From a virus, in IMG/VR virus record IMGVR_UViG_3300008119_000007, positions 1-48,028 of that record: a stretch of DNA of 48,028 bases; one strand, written 5' to 3'. Position 1 is the stretch's first letter, and each line of letters opens with the position of its first letter. The position numbers were made by a program, and so were the translations under genes. Shown piece by piece: positions 1 through 9,100 of the stretch. The notes under the pieces are model-generated. The model did not search any database and was not told the DNA's origin. It saw nothing but the letters and a program-made list of their open reading frames with translations.

Positions 1-108
1 CAGAAGTCTAAGATTAAATCAGACTTTGCTAAAGTAAGATTGATTCAAGATCAGTACTCTAGATTTAAGTTTATCAATACAATCCAAATAACTCAAACCA
101 ACCCATAA
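1..108 (+). CDS. 3' end of an unidentified gene (partial)
   Basis: Frame 1 is open from the window edge to a TAA at 106-108, giving 35 residues rich in Lys, Gln, Ile and Phe. The start lies outside the window. The next gene begins 4 bases after this stop, the tight spacing seen throughout this arm, which supports real coding sequence. The fragment is too short to assign a family; by position it is probably a late or structural gene. Confidence 0.55.
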   Translation, partial: QKSKIKSDFAKVRLIQDQYSRFKFINTIQITQTNP

Positions 109-112
109 TACC

Positions 113-493
113 ATGAAAGAAAAAGAACTTTTCACTACAGTCAAACCCGAGATAGTAATTGGACAGTTGTTCCAGTCTCGTGACATCATTCACATTGCAC
201 ACTTGCAGACAACTTCTTTTAGTGAGCACAAAGCACTAGATGGTTACTACACTGAGATTATTGGTTTAACTGATGATATCGTAGAGTCTTACTTCGGTAC
301 AATAGGTAAAAGACTTAACTTTAAGATTCCTGCATCTGAGTACATGAATGCAAGAACTCACTTGATCTATATGAAAGACTATATGATGAAGCATCGTGGA
401 GTATTTGGTATGGAGAATACCCACCTACAGAACTCAATTGATGAGGTAATTAGTCTGATCACTAGTACCTTATATCAACTTACCTTAACTTAA
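113..493 (+). CDS. Ferritin/Dps-like small phage protein (DUF5856-like)
   Basis: This 126-residue protein is predicted to be mostly helical. Near residues 27-65 it has a helix with H-x-x-H, then a Ser-Phe-x-x-His-Lys-Ala-Leu segment, a Tyr-Tyr pair and an Asp-Asp-x-x-Glu-x-Tyr segment. That order of His, Asp and Glu resembles the ferroxidase helices of Dps/ferritin-like proteins and the phage family DUF5856, recalled from memory. If so, it could bind metal or DNA in the virion or in the infected cell. It begins 4 bases after the preceding gene and is followed by basic virion-type proteins. The helix-bundle idea is moderate confidence; the function is not established. Confidence 0.5.
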   Translation: MKEKELFTTVKPEIVIGQLFQSRDIIHIAHLQTTSFSEHKALDGYYTEIIGLTDDIVESYFGTIGKRLNFKIPASEYMNARTHLIYMKDYMMKHRGVFGMENTHLQNSIDEVISLITSTLYQLTLT

Positions 494-508
494 ACTAAAT
501 AAAACTAT

Positions 509-751
509 ATGAATCGCTTAAAGAAAGCTTACTCTTCTTGCATGGAGTGCGGAGGTAAGAAAATGAAATCAGGAGGCAACTGGATTAAGAAAGCTATTAA
601 GAAGCCAGGTTCTTTTACAGCTCAAGCTAAAAAGGCTGGAATGTCTGTACCTGCTTTTCGTGACAAAGTATTGGCTAACAAGTCTGCCTACTCTTCTACT
701 ACAGTAAAGAGAGCTAACCTAGCTAAGACTCTTTCTAAAATGAAAAAGTAA
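509..751 (+). CDS. Small basic Gly-Gly protein, putative virion or DNA-binding protein
   Basis: This 80-residue protein is very rich in Lys. Its N-terminus has a Cys-Met-Glu-Cys-Gly-Gly element and then Lys-Ser-Gly-Gly-Asn-Trp-Ile, followed by a Lys-Lys-Pro-Gly-Ser-Phe-Thr segment and a helical Lys-rich C-terminus. Proteins with this GGNW-I-KPG pattern occur in several large Bacteroidota phages, always without assigned function. An ACTAAA-rich leader (about 493-508) precedes the ATG, and the stop codon shares one base with the next start, so the two are probably translationally coupled. A packaged DNA-condensing role is plausible from the charge alone. I do not recognise a named family. Confidence 0.65.
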   Translation: MNRLKKAYSSCMECGGKKMKSGGNWIKKAIKKPGSFTAQAKKAGMSVPAFRDKVLANKSAYSSTTVKRANLAKTLSKMKK

Positions 752-1404
752 TGTTTGTACCAGGAGTAAATGGTTCTGTAATTCCTAGTGTCTCTTCAGG
801 CTCAAAGCTTAAGGGTGCATATAAGAATTCTAAAAAGCGTAAGATGCCTAATGGAGGTTTAACTTATACTCCATATAGTCCAGCTCAAAACAGGTACACT
901 GATAGTCCTGTACAAAAACCTATTGTTAAACCTAGAGTCGGAGATACTATTAGTCCTAACTATGAACGTCTTTATACTGACCTAGGGGTAGATCTTGGAT
1001 CTTATATTCCAGGTCCTGTAGGAAGAGGATTTAATGCTGTATCGGTTATCAGGTCTGCTGATAACAATAGTTATAATCAAGGATTAGATCTTATGCCTGG
1101 TAAGAAAGCAAATACTATTAGTGTAGTAAATGATATTTATAATATATCCAATGCTAAGCCTTACAAGTATCAGGGTAGAAAACTAAAGGATGGAGGAGAA
1201 GTAGAGACAGAAGATGAGGATGAGTCAGAGGACGAATCAGAGGACGATAAAGAGATGGTAGATGGAGTAGCAAGTATCTTAAGAGGAGTTAAGAGTAAAG
1301 CTAATAGGTTGCAGTTAGCAAATAAACTTGCTAAACAATTTAATAGAGAAAAAGTAAATTATGACTTAAAATCATTCTTAAAGAAATCAAATGTAAAGAA
1401 ATGA
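751..1404 (+). CDS. Hypothetical virion-cluster protein with an acidic central tract
   Basis: This 217-residue protein is basic and Gly/Ser/Pro-rich over its first 150 residues, with an M-P-N-G-G element near residue 31. An intensely acidic Glu/Asp/Ser tract follows at about residues 150-167, directly after a K-D-G-G element. The C-terminus is Lys-rich and helical. The start overlaps the previous stop (TAATG) and the stop overlaps the next start (ATGA), so the three genes form a coupled set. The acidic tract among very basic neighbours could be a chaperone-like or pairing segment. No family is recognised. Confidence 0.6.
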   Translation: MFVPGVNGSVIPSVSSGSKLKGAYKNSKKRKMPNGGLTYTPYSPAQNRYTDSPVQKPIVKPRVGDTISPNYERLYTDLGVDLGSYIPGPVGRGFNAVSVIRSADNNSYNQGLDLMPGKKANTISVVNDIYNISNAKPYKYQGRKLKDGGEVETEDEDESEDESEDDKEMVDGVASILRGVKSKANRLQLANKLAKQFNREKVNYDLKSFLKKSNVKK

Positions 1405-1973
1405 AAAAGATGATAAAACGTAAAGATGGATCTTACTCACAAAGAGGATTGTGGGATAACATCCGTGCTAACAGAGGTTCTGGAAAGAAACCTACTCCAG
1501 AGATGCTTAAGCAAGAACGTAAGATTAAACGTAACATGGCTGAAGGTGGTAAGATGCCTACTAGTGTTGCTAAGGCAAGATTCGTAGCAGCTAATAATGG
1601 AAATGTATCTGAGGCTAGACAAGATGCTTCTAAGTACGGATACAAGTTTATGGCTGGTGGTAGACTTAAGGCCGCTTACATGGCTAAGGGTGGAACCATT
1701 GCTAAAACAACTAAAGGACCAGGTGCTAACTATCGTCCCACTAAGCAAGGTGCTGGTATGACTAAGAAGGGAGTTATGGCTTATCGTAGAGCTAACCCAG
1801 GTTCTAAATTAAGTACTGCTGTTACAGGTAAGGTAAAGCCAGGTAGCAAAGCAGCTAATCGTAGAAAGTCCTACTGTGCTCGCTCACTAGGTCAGTTGCG
1901 TAGATCGAAACAATCTACACAGAATGATCCTAATAGCAGAATCAGACAAGCACGTAGGCGTTGGAAGTGCTAA
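1401..1973 (+). CDS. Basic phage protein with C-terminal DUF6321-like domain
   Basis: The C-terminal half (about residues 115-190) has the order G-M-T-x-K-G, A-Y-R-R-A-N-P, V-T-G-K-V-K-P-G-S-K-A-A, R-R-K-S-Y-C-A-R and a terminal R-R-W-K-C. This matches what I know of DUF6321, a small conserved phage domain of unknown role. The N-terminal half is Lys/Arg-rich and contains three M-A-x-G-G type elements (near residues 46, 85 and 97). The protein is strongly basic, so DNA binding in the virion is likely but unproven. The gene overlaps its upstream neighbour by 4 bases. Confidence 0.7.
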   Translation: MKKMIKRKDGSYSQRGLWDNIRANRGSGKKPTPEMLKQERKIKRNMAEGGKMPTSVAKARFVAANNGNVSEARQDASKYGYKFMAGGRLKAAYMAKGGTIAKTTKGPGANYRPTKQGAGMTKKGVMAYRRANPGSKLSTAVTGKVKPGSKAANRRKSYCARSLGQLRRSKQSTQNDPNSRIRQARRRWKC

Positions 1974-1994
1974 ACTAAAACTAAAACTAAATAT

Positions 1995-2153
1995 ATGGCA
2001 ACTAAAGCATCTAAAACTAAATCAACCTCTTCAGCTTCTAAGTTCAAAGTTAAACCTAAGATCAGAAGAAAGGGAGTTGTAGCGAAGACTAAAGCTTCAA
2101 AGTTAAAGTCTAGCAAAAATTATCTTAAGAAAAGCAGAGGACAAGGGAGTTAA
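1995..2153 (+). CDS. Very small Lys-rich basic protein (52 aa)
   Basis: This 52-residue ORF starts at ATG 1995 after an ACTAAA-repeat leader much like the one before the gene at 509. It is almost entirely Lys, Ser, Thr, Ala and Arg, resembling histone tails or the small basic proteins packaged by other phages. Its TAA stop (2151-2153) lies in the loop of the terminator hairpin that follows. Size, charge, leader and terminator together make it a believable last gene of the small basic cluster. No family is recognised. Confidence 0.65.
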   Translation: MATKASKTKSTSSASKFKVKPKIRRKGVVAKTKASKLKSSKNYLKKSRGQGS

Positions 2154-2172
2154 TTCTCCCTTGCTTTTTTTT
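2142..2172 (+). terminator. Rho-independent terminator overlapping a stop codon
   Basis: CAAGGGAG (2142-2149) pairs perfectly with CTCCCTTG (2156-2163), giving an 8-bp stem with a 6-base loop that contains the stop codon of the 52-residue gene. Eight T residues follow (2165-2172). It ends the transcription unit of small basic proteins. Confidence 0.9.
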
Positions 2173-2300
2173 ATTAATCTACTATTAACAATCCTTTTGT
2201 TCTAGATAGTTATACTACCGAAGAACAACCTAAAGGCACTGTTAGTACTGGTACTAGTTCTTTTGCCCCTGGTACATTTAGTGACTTAGTTAAGAGTCCT

Positions 2301-4424
2301 ATGTTTACTAGTGGACTTTCTCCTTTAAATCCTTACGATGTTAATCCTAAGACACCTGAGGCAGAACAAGGACCAATGACTAAGGAACAAAGTGACTACT
2401 TTGTGTTAGACCAAACTACTCCTGAGACTCCTGCTACTAAAGAAGACAATACACCTGCTATGGTATCATTAGGTCTACTAGGATTTGATGCTTTGCTAGG
2501 CAAGAATGAAGATCTAAAGAATCAACAAAAATTAAACGAGTCAATACAACAAAGAAACTCTAAGCCTTTATACGATTATAATTATATGTATGGTCGTACA
2601 ACTAGTGGAGGTACAGAGTATCAACCTATAATAAAAGCAGAAATGGGTGCAAAAATAAACAAGCGTTATGCTAGTGAAGGCATGAACGATGTAGAGGTAG
2701 AAGGTGGAGAGTATATCCAACTTCCAAACCTAGAAACAGAAATGGCTTCAGGTCCTTCTCACAGTAATGGAGGTGTCCCTACAAATCTTCCTGATCAAAC
2801 TCGTGTATATTCTAATAATCTAAAGCCAGAAGGATCTAAGAAAACTTTTGCTCAGATTGCTAAAAACTACGATACAACCTCTTACAAGAAAGTACTAGAT
2901 AATACCTTTGCAAAACAAGTAGACAAAGACACAGCTACTATTATGATGCAGAGAAACCAAAAGATACTTGATCAATTATTTGCTGATCAACAAGCTATGA
3001 ATGGTAACTCTACAGGAGAAGTGGAAGCAAAGGGTGGAGCAAGTATTAATAACCCAGGATTTAAAGCTCTTCCAGGTTATGTACAAGCTAAGATTATGGC
3101 TAACATGGCTGATGGCGGGGAAACAGACCTTCCTAGAGTCAAAGCAATTGATCCTTTGAATCTGGATGCTAATTCAACGCTTAATCAATTAGAGACTCAG
3201 CTTGCATTAGAAGCAGCAAACAAAGCTTCTAATATTGCTGCTCGTAGTAAGAATGCTTTATTTGATCCTACTAAGCCAGGTATGCCTGCTCACACAGTTC
3301 CTGAAGGTCAGTTCTTGACAGGTATTGATCCTTCTCTGAACCCTAGTTTGGAAACTGTTCCAGGAGTTCAACCTAGTTTGGGTACAGGTGTGTATGGAGA
3401 AGAGTCTAATATAGATATCTTTAATAAAAACTATCGTTGGTACCTAGATGACCTACAAGCAAGTGGTGAAACATTTGATCCAAGTAGGGAAGGAGATGTA
3501 CGCAGAGCACAGGTTGCTTATACAGAAGAAGCTTACAATAGATTTAAGAAACAAGGTCTAACTGAAGAAGAGGCAAGAAAGAAAGCGGATGAGATAGGAT
3601 TTGTAGCAACTAAGTCTTTACAGAACTCTGTAGATGATATGCTTGGTAGATATACAGCTACTCGTATTCTTCCTGAGAACACTCCTCCTGCTCCCGTTAC
3701 TCCAGGAGAGAAACCTCCAATGGATTTAATAGATGGATTTACTCCTCAACCTGAGAAAGCAAAATCTACCACTACACAAACTACTACAGGAAGAACTTTT
3801 ACAGGACCAGGTGCTCCTGCTAAAGGAAAATATATCCCAGGACAGTTTCCTTTGTATCAGGCTATTCCTGAAGCAATGGGACTTGCTCAATCACAACAAA
3901 TCTATCCTTATGCTATTCCTGAGATAGATGCTCCCTATGTTCGTCCTCAGACTTTAAACATCCAAAGTCAATTACAGGATATAGATAGTATGGCTACTGC
4001 AGCACAGAGAGCAGGAGGAGATCCTCTTACTACTTACATTGCAGGGTTGGATGCTAAGCAAAAAGCTTTCCAAGCTAAGCAAAACTATGACGCAGAAGGT
4101 AGATCTAGGGCAGATATGGCGAACGCACAAATGAGAATGTCTGCTGATCAAATTAATGCACAGTACTTTGATCGTGTGTATAACAACTTGGTAGGACAAG
4201 CAAGAGATGCTCAATCTGCAGAAAAGCAGGCAGCTGTTGCAAGTCTTACAAATAAAAAGGCTAAATTTACACAGGAAGAAACTAAGAAGTCTGCTTACAT
4301 AAATGCTCTTATGGAGAACTACGATGTAGATTCTAAAGGAAACTTTACATTAAAGCCAGGTAAGAACCCTGTCTTAAATTCTAATCCAGCAAAAACTGCC
4401 AAGAAGGGCATGTATAAAAAATAA
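2301..4424 (+). CDS. Large structural or cargo protein with G-P-S-H-x-x-GG motif
   Basis: This is a 707-residue protein counted from the first ATG. Around residues 125-175 it reads E-V-E-G-G-E-Y-I, then G-P-S-H154-S-N-G-G-V-P and a V-Y-S-N-N-L-K strand, a block I associate with uncharacterised structural proteins of crAss-like and similar phages. M-A-D-G-G occurs again near residue 270. The middle is Pro/Thr-rich, and the C-terminal 200 residues are Ala/Gln/Asp-rich and helical. The gene lies 5 bases before the next one. In-frame open sequence continues upstream to 2178 with protein-like composition but no ATG, so the real start may be a non-canonical ATT at 2184. A virion cargo role is inferred from position before the polymerase. 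Confidence 0.7.
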   Translation: MFTSGLSPLNPYDVNPKTPEAEQGPMTKEQSDYFVLDQTTPETPATKEDNTPAMVSLGLLGFDALLGKNEDLKNQQKLNESIQQRNSKPLYDYNYMYGRTTSGGTEYQPIIKAEMGAKINKRYASEGMNDVEVEGGEYIQLPNLETEMASGPSHSNGGVPTNLPDQTRVYSNNLKPEGSKKTFAQIAKNYDTTSYKKVLDNTFAKQVDKDTATIMMQRNQKILDQLFADQQAMNGNSTGEVEAKGGASINNPGFKALPGYVQAKIMANMADGGETDLPRVKAIDPLNLDANSTLNQLETQLALEAANKASNIAARSKNALFDPTKPGMPAHTVPEGQFLTGIDPSLNPSLETVPGVQPSLGTGVYGEESNIDIFNKNYRWYLDDLQASGETFDPSREGDVRRAQVAYTEEAYNRFKKQGLTEEEARKKADEIGFVATKSLQNSVDDMLGRYTATRILPENTPPAPVTPGEKPPMDLIDGFTPQPEKAKSTTTQTTTGRTFTGPGAPAKGKYIPGQFPLYQAIPEAMGLAQSQQIYPYAIPEIDAPYVRPQTLNIQSQLQDIDSMATAAQRAGGDPLTTYIAGLDAKQKAFQAKQNYDAEGRSRADMANAQMRMSADQINAQYFDRVYNNLVGQARDAQSAEKQAAVASLTNKKAKFTQEETKKSAYINALMENYDVDSKGNFTLKPGKNPVLNSNPAKTAKKGMYKK

Positions 4425-4429
4425 AACCT

Positions 4430-6136
4430 ATGCCAATTTCAGCACAACACACTAAGTTTGTTTACCCAGATTATGTATCTGCATTACCTGCAGATGATCT
4501 GATTAATCTTGCTGTTAAGAAACAGGAGATGTACACTGAAGGACTTGCTAAAGTACAACAGAGTGTAGACGCTTACGGCCAACTACGTAATAATATTAAG
4601 ACAGATGTAGAACGTGAGTACTTTGACAAGACTATGGATAACCTAGTAAAGACTATCAATGATAATGCTGGACTAGACTTCTCTATGAAAGGAAACGTAC
4701 AAGCAGTATTGAACATCGGTAAGCCTATAGAGAAGGATGAGTACATTACTACAGCTATCTCTAATGGTAAAGAAATTACCCGTAGACAAGAAACTTTATC
4801 TAAACTTAAGTCTGACGAGAGAAGTGCTGCTAACGATGCAGATTACTTTGAGGATGTTCAGGATTATATGAAGAGTGGTAAGCTCGGATATAAACTTGGT
4901 ACAAAAGAATACACTCCCTACATTGACATCTCTAAAGAAATCAATGACAGAATGAAGAGTGCCAAAGAGAATGGTACTGTAGATATTATCATGGATGGTA
5001 AATACATTCGTACAGAGTCTGTAAAAGGTCTTTCTGAGAATGAGGTTGCTTCTAAGATTTCAGCTATGTTAGGTGCAAAAGAAAAGAATCAACTTCGTAT
5101 TGATGCTATGTATGACCTTAAGCAAAAAGGTATTCCACAAGCACATGCAGAAGTCGTAGGTTATTATTCTAATCTTAAAGCTTCTAGTGAAGCTACTCTG
5201 TTGGAGGGACAACGTCAATTGCAAGAAGCACAAGCTGCTTATGCTAAGGCTCCTACAGAAAGTGCTAGACAAGCTTTAGAGGCTGCTAGAGCTCCACTAG
5301 AGCAAGCAAGAGTTCAAGCTGAGGTTGCTAACAAAACTTTACAGAAAGTATCTGACATTAATAACTTTAATCCTAATCAATACGTAGGATTGTTTACTTC
5401 TAGCTTTATTGCTAACCAAGCTAATGCTTATGCTTATCGTCAGGTAGAACAAAAGATTCAAGCAGATCCTTATGGAGTACAGGCAGTAACTGCTGCAAAC
5501 GCACGTAGTCTTGCCCAGCTAAACAGTTCTTTGCGTAGACAAGAGAATGCTGAGAAGATAAATCTAGCTGCAACTAAGTTACCTGCTGATGCTCGTGTTA
5601 TCTCTGGTCAAGATAGATTTAATATTGATTTTCCTACTGCTCCTGCGTTAGATCAAATGTCAGAGAGATACCAGAAAGTAGGTATTACTGTTGGAGGAAA
5701 AACTAATGCAAGTAACGTAGGTAGAGAAATTCAACAAGCTAAAAACCTTATGGAGAAGGCAGATATTAATACTCCAGAAGGAAGAAAGGCTTTGCAAGAT
5801 GGTATTAATAAATTGAAAACATCTTATAACTTGACTGGTAAAAAGGATGAGTACTTAGATGGAGTAGTTAGAAAAGCAGACGCTATCCTAAAAGCTTACA
5901 ACAATTATCAAGATAAAATTAATGCTAAAGATAGTAAGTTCAAAGAAGGCGAGTTCCCTGAAGTAGACTTTGGTTCAGGAACAATGCCAGCTGATGAATA
6001 CTTTAGACAACCATTCTTTGAGTTGATGGAAAGTCCAAGAACCTTGATCTACTCTAGATCAGGAAGAACTACAAGTATGAATGACTTCTTGTCTACTGTA
6101 GATTTAAGTCAAACTCAAACAACTGCTGAAGATTAA
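4430..6136 (+). CDS. Alpha-helical virion or cargo protein upstream of the RNA polymerase
   Basis: This 568-residue protein is predicted to be almost wholly helical. A conserved-looking N-terminus (residues 5-40) has the sequence type F-V-Y-P-D-Y-V-S-A-L-P. A long Ala/Gln/Glu coiled-coil-like stretch lies at about 255-305, and Asn/Gln-rich helices lie at about 330-380. It begins 5 bases after the 707-residue gene and ends 14 bases before the next, so all three are probably co-transcribed. Genes in this position in crAss-like phages encode proteins packaged in the capsid or tail with the polymerase. That assignment rests on context, not on a recognised domain. Confidence 0.65.
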   Translation: MPISAQHTKFVYPDYVSALPADDLINLAVKKQEMYTEGLAKVQQSVDAYGQLRNNIKTDVEREYFDKTMDNLVKTINDNAGLDFSMKGNVQAVLNIGKPIEKDEYITTAISNGKEITRRQETLSKLKSDERSAANDADYFEDVQDYMKSGKLGYKLGTKEYTPYIDISKEINDRMKSAKENGTVDIIMDGKYIRTESVKGLSENEVASKISAMLGAKEKNQLRIDAMYDLKQKGIPQAHAEVVGYYSNLKASSEATLLEGQRQLQEAQAAYAKAPTESARQALEAARAPLEQARVQAEVANKTLQKVSDINNFNPNQYVGLFTSSFIANQANAYAYRQVEQKIQADPYGVQAVTAANARSLAQLNSSLRRQENAEKINLAATKLPADARVISGQDRFNIDFPTAPALDQMSERYQKVGITVGGKTNASNVGREIQQAKNLMEKADINTPEGRKALQDGINKLKTSYNLTGKKDEYLDGVVRKADAILKAYNNYQDKINAKDSKFKEGEFPEVDFGSGTMPADEYFRQPFFELMESPRTLIYSRSGRTTSMNDFLSTVDLSQTQTTAED

Positions 6137-6150
6137 AAACCAGACTAAGG

Positions 6151-9100
6151 ATGCCTAAAGAACCTTTATACAACTTACCTCCTAAAAGTGGTATCTTAAC
6201 TACTCGTACAGTAGAGTTAGGAAATACTGCAGCATCAAGGTCATTAGCTTATAATGAGATTAGTGCTCAGAATACTAGTGCAAGGATAGCACAGGAAGCA
6301 CAGCAGAAAGAAGCTGCTAGGTTAAAAGCAGCTAACGATGCAAAGGTTGATGGAGCATTAGAAGTAGCCGCTAAAATAAACTTAGAAACTGCAGGTGCTC
6401 TTAAACCTGGAACTTTTTTCCCTCCTCCATCTGCTAGAGGTACTATGGGTCCTCAGTTAACTGCTGAGTATCAAATGGTAAACCAAGAGAAGAATCGGTC
6501 TAAGCAAATCATCACCCAGAGTTTTGCTGAGAAAGATCCTATTTCTGAAGAGTTGAATAAAAAAATTGGGCAAGTAGAAGACGAACTAGACTCTATTGTT
6601 TCTAGTAAACAAAGCGGTTCACTAATGACTACTGGATCTTCTGCAGAAGTAGGTGGAAGTGCAGGTTTATTTTTACAAGACTTTATTAAAGAACAGGCAC
6701 TAGGAAAAGATGTTAGTATAGAAAGAGAAAAGGAGTTAAGAAATACTCTTTCAAATCTTAGTCAAGCTCAAGTAAATATTAATAAGTTTAAGACAGACAT
6801 CCAGTTAGCAAAAGCTACTGAAGATTATTTGCTTAACCTTAAAGGAAAAGGACAGAAGCTAGATCAAAATACTATCAAAGGGCTAGTAGACGTATCTAAA
6901 GACATAGTAGCAAAACAGAGAGCAGCTACAAGAGGGGACGAATTATATAATCCTGATACTTACGAAACTTATATGACTCAGATTAAAGGAAACAATGATT
7001 TCTTTGACTGGAGGCATACTGATATTAGTATAGGAAGTACTCTTGAAGCTGTACACAATAAAATTAAAGAAGATCCAAGTAAGGCAAAGGAATTAATACC
7101 TGTCTTAAACGAACTTCAAACTGCCTATAAGCAGCACGAGAAGACTAATAGGGATGCTTATGATAACTATTACGGAGCACAAAAAAGGTATTTAAAAGAA
7201 GGAATGGCAGGTAGCACCTACCTGAAGAGTCAAGTATTAGGTTCTGCAGCTGAGGGTATTTATAACTTTACTTCTCCTTTTATTACTACTAGTTTAGATT
7301 TATTAGGTCTTCGTAAAACTGCATTTGAAGCAAGACAAGCTAAAGATAAAACTTATTCTGGTGCTGTATTGTATGCTGACCTTAATAAGGACCAACAACT
7401 TGATGAAAGAGATTGGGACATACACAAAAATTATCAACGAGTAGGACAAGACGTTACTTATATAAAACAAGATGGAAGTAGAGGATACCTTGCAGAGTCT
7501 GTTTTAGGTGCTTCAGTAAGAACATTAGCAGAAATGGCTCCAACACTTTTTCTTACTCGAGGATTAATGGGGGTTGGGATGGGAGCACGTGCTGCTACAT
7601 TTCTTCCTGTTGCTGTCTCTTCTGGAGTAAGATCTTTTGAAGAGAATAAGAAGTGGTATAAAGATAAAACAAATGCTGCAGTAGTAGGAACTCTTCAAGG
7701 AATTATTGAAGGTGCTACTGAATCTATTGTTCCCGATATCAATTACTTTTTGGGTAATAAGAAACTTGCAACTAAGGCATTGGGAGCAAGTGAGAAGAAG
7801 TACTTTATTGCTCAAACTTTAGTTCCTGAATTTACTAATCTCTCTACCGCTGCTAAAAACTTTTTAACAAGTTCTGGTTATGCAGCAAAGGCTGTTGCCT
7901 CTCAGTCTCTACAGGAAGGATTTGAGGAAGAGATCTCTATGTTTGCTAATTACTTTTTAGATAAAGTTTACAAAACCAAAGACGATCAGTTTGGAGAAAA
8001 GCCTCAAGAACTTGACGACTCTAGCATCTTAGGTTTTGGAAGTTCAATGATTACAACATTTATTAACTCAGCTGCTTCTGGTCTACTTATGTCTGGCGCA
8101 TCTATTGTAGCTTCTCGTAATCAAGATAGGAACTATATGCGATTTAACATTGCAAATAATCCTGAGTTATTTAAACAAGAACTTACTAAACAACTTCAAA
8201 ACAAGCAGATTACTCAAGATCAATATAACAGAGGTATCTTAGAGACTGGTCGCTTAACTCAGTTGAAGGAACAGGCTAATAGTACTATGATGAATCTAGT
8301 TGATGCAGGTACATTGCTAGAGGACAAAGATCAACAGTATGACTACTTTTCTAGACTATTAACTAGGGATGACTTGTTACAAAAAGTAGATTACAACTCT
8401 CTGTCTGATGAAGACAAAGCAGAGTACGTTAAGCAAGTAGAGAAAGTAGAAAAAGAAATAAACTCTTACGAAAATCTAGCTAAGCAGTATGCTGAAATGC
8501 CTCAAGAAAAGAAAGAGGGGGTATTGGCTAAGATGGTACAGAGACAACTAGACACTATACAGAATACTAATAGTCCTGAAGCCCTCGCTAAAAACTTGGA
8601 AGACATTGATGATGCTATCCAGGTAGGTGAGAAGACGGGTAAAGGCTCTCCTATTATGGTTTCTGGTAGACAGCAAATAAGAGAAGCTGTAATTGCTCGT
8701 ATGGAACAATTACAAAAAGTTGAGGATAATGGTAATACTGTATTTGAGAATCAACTACTAGACACTCCAGTAGAGTCTATGGGTGAGTCTATGCAGGTTA
8801 GCAATACTGTGCGTTTAGAGAAACTTTTGTTAGAGAATGATAGGATGGTTAGTCCTGCAGTAAAACAAGAGCTTAGAAGTCGTATAGCAAATGCTTCTCG
8901 TGTTGCACAAGAAAGACTTAACGAACTCCCTAAGAAAGAGCAAAGAAAAGTAATTGCAAGAGAATTAGCACGTGTAGAACTCTTACATCCAGGTACTGCA
9001 TTTAGTGATGAAAGACTTAAGACATTGTTTGGTATGGAGTTTACTCCAGAAGAAAAGTCTGAAGTGATTAGAGAAACTGCAGTAACTTTATCTAGAGAGA

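Noticed and set aside
1437-1748. Overlapping - strand open frames of 70 and 103 residues
   Set aside because: Both are antisense to the basic DUF6321-like gene, which has recognisable conserved residues; their composition mirrors it.
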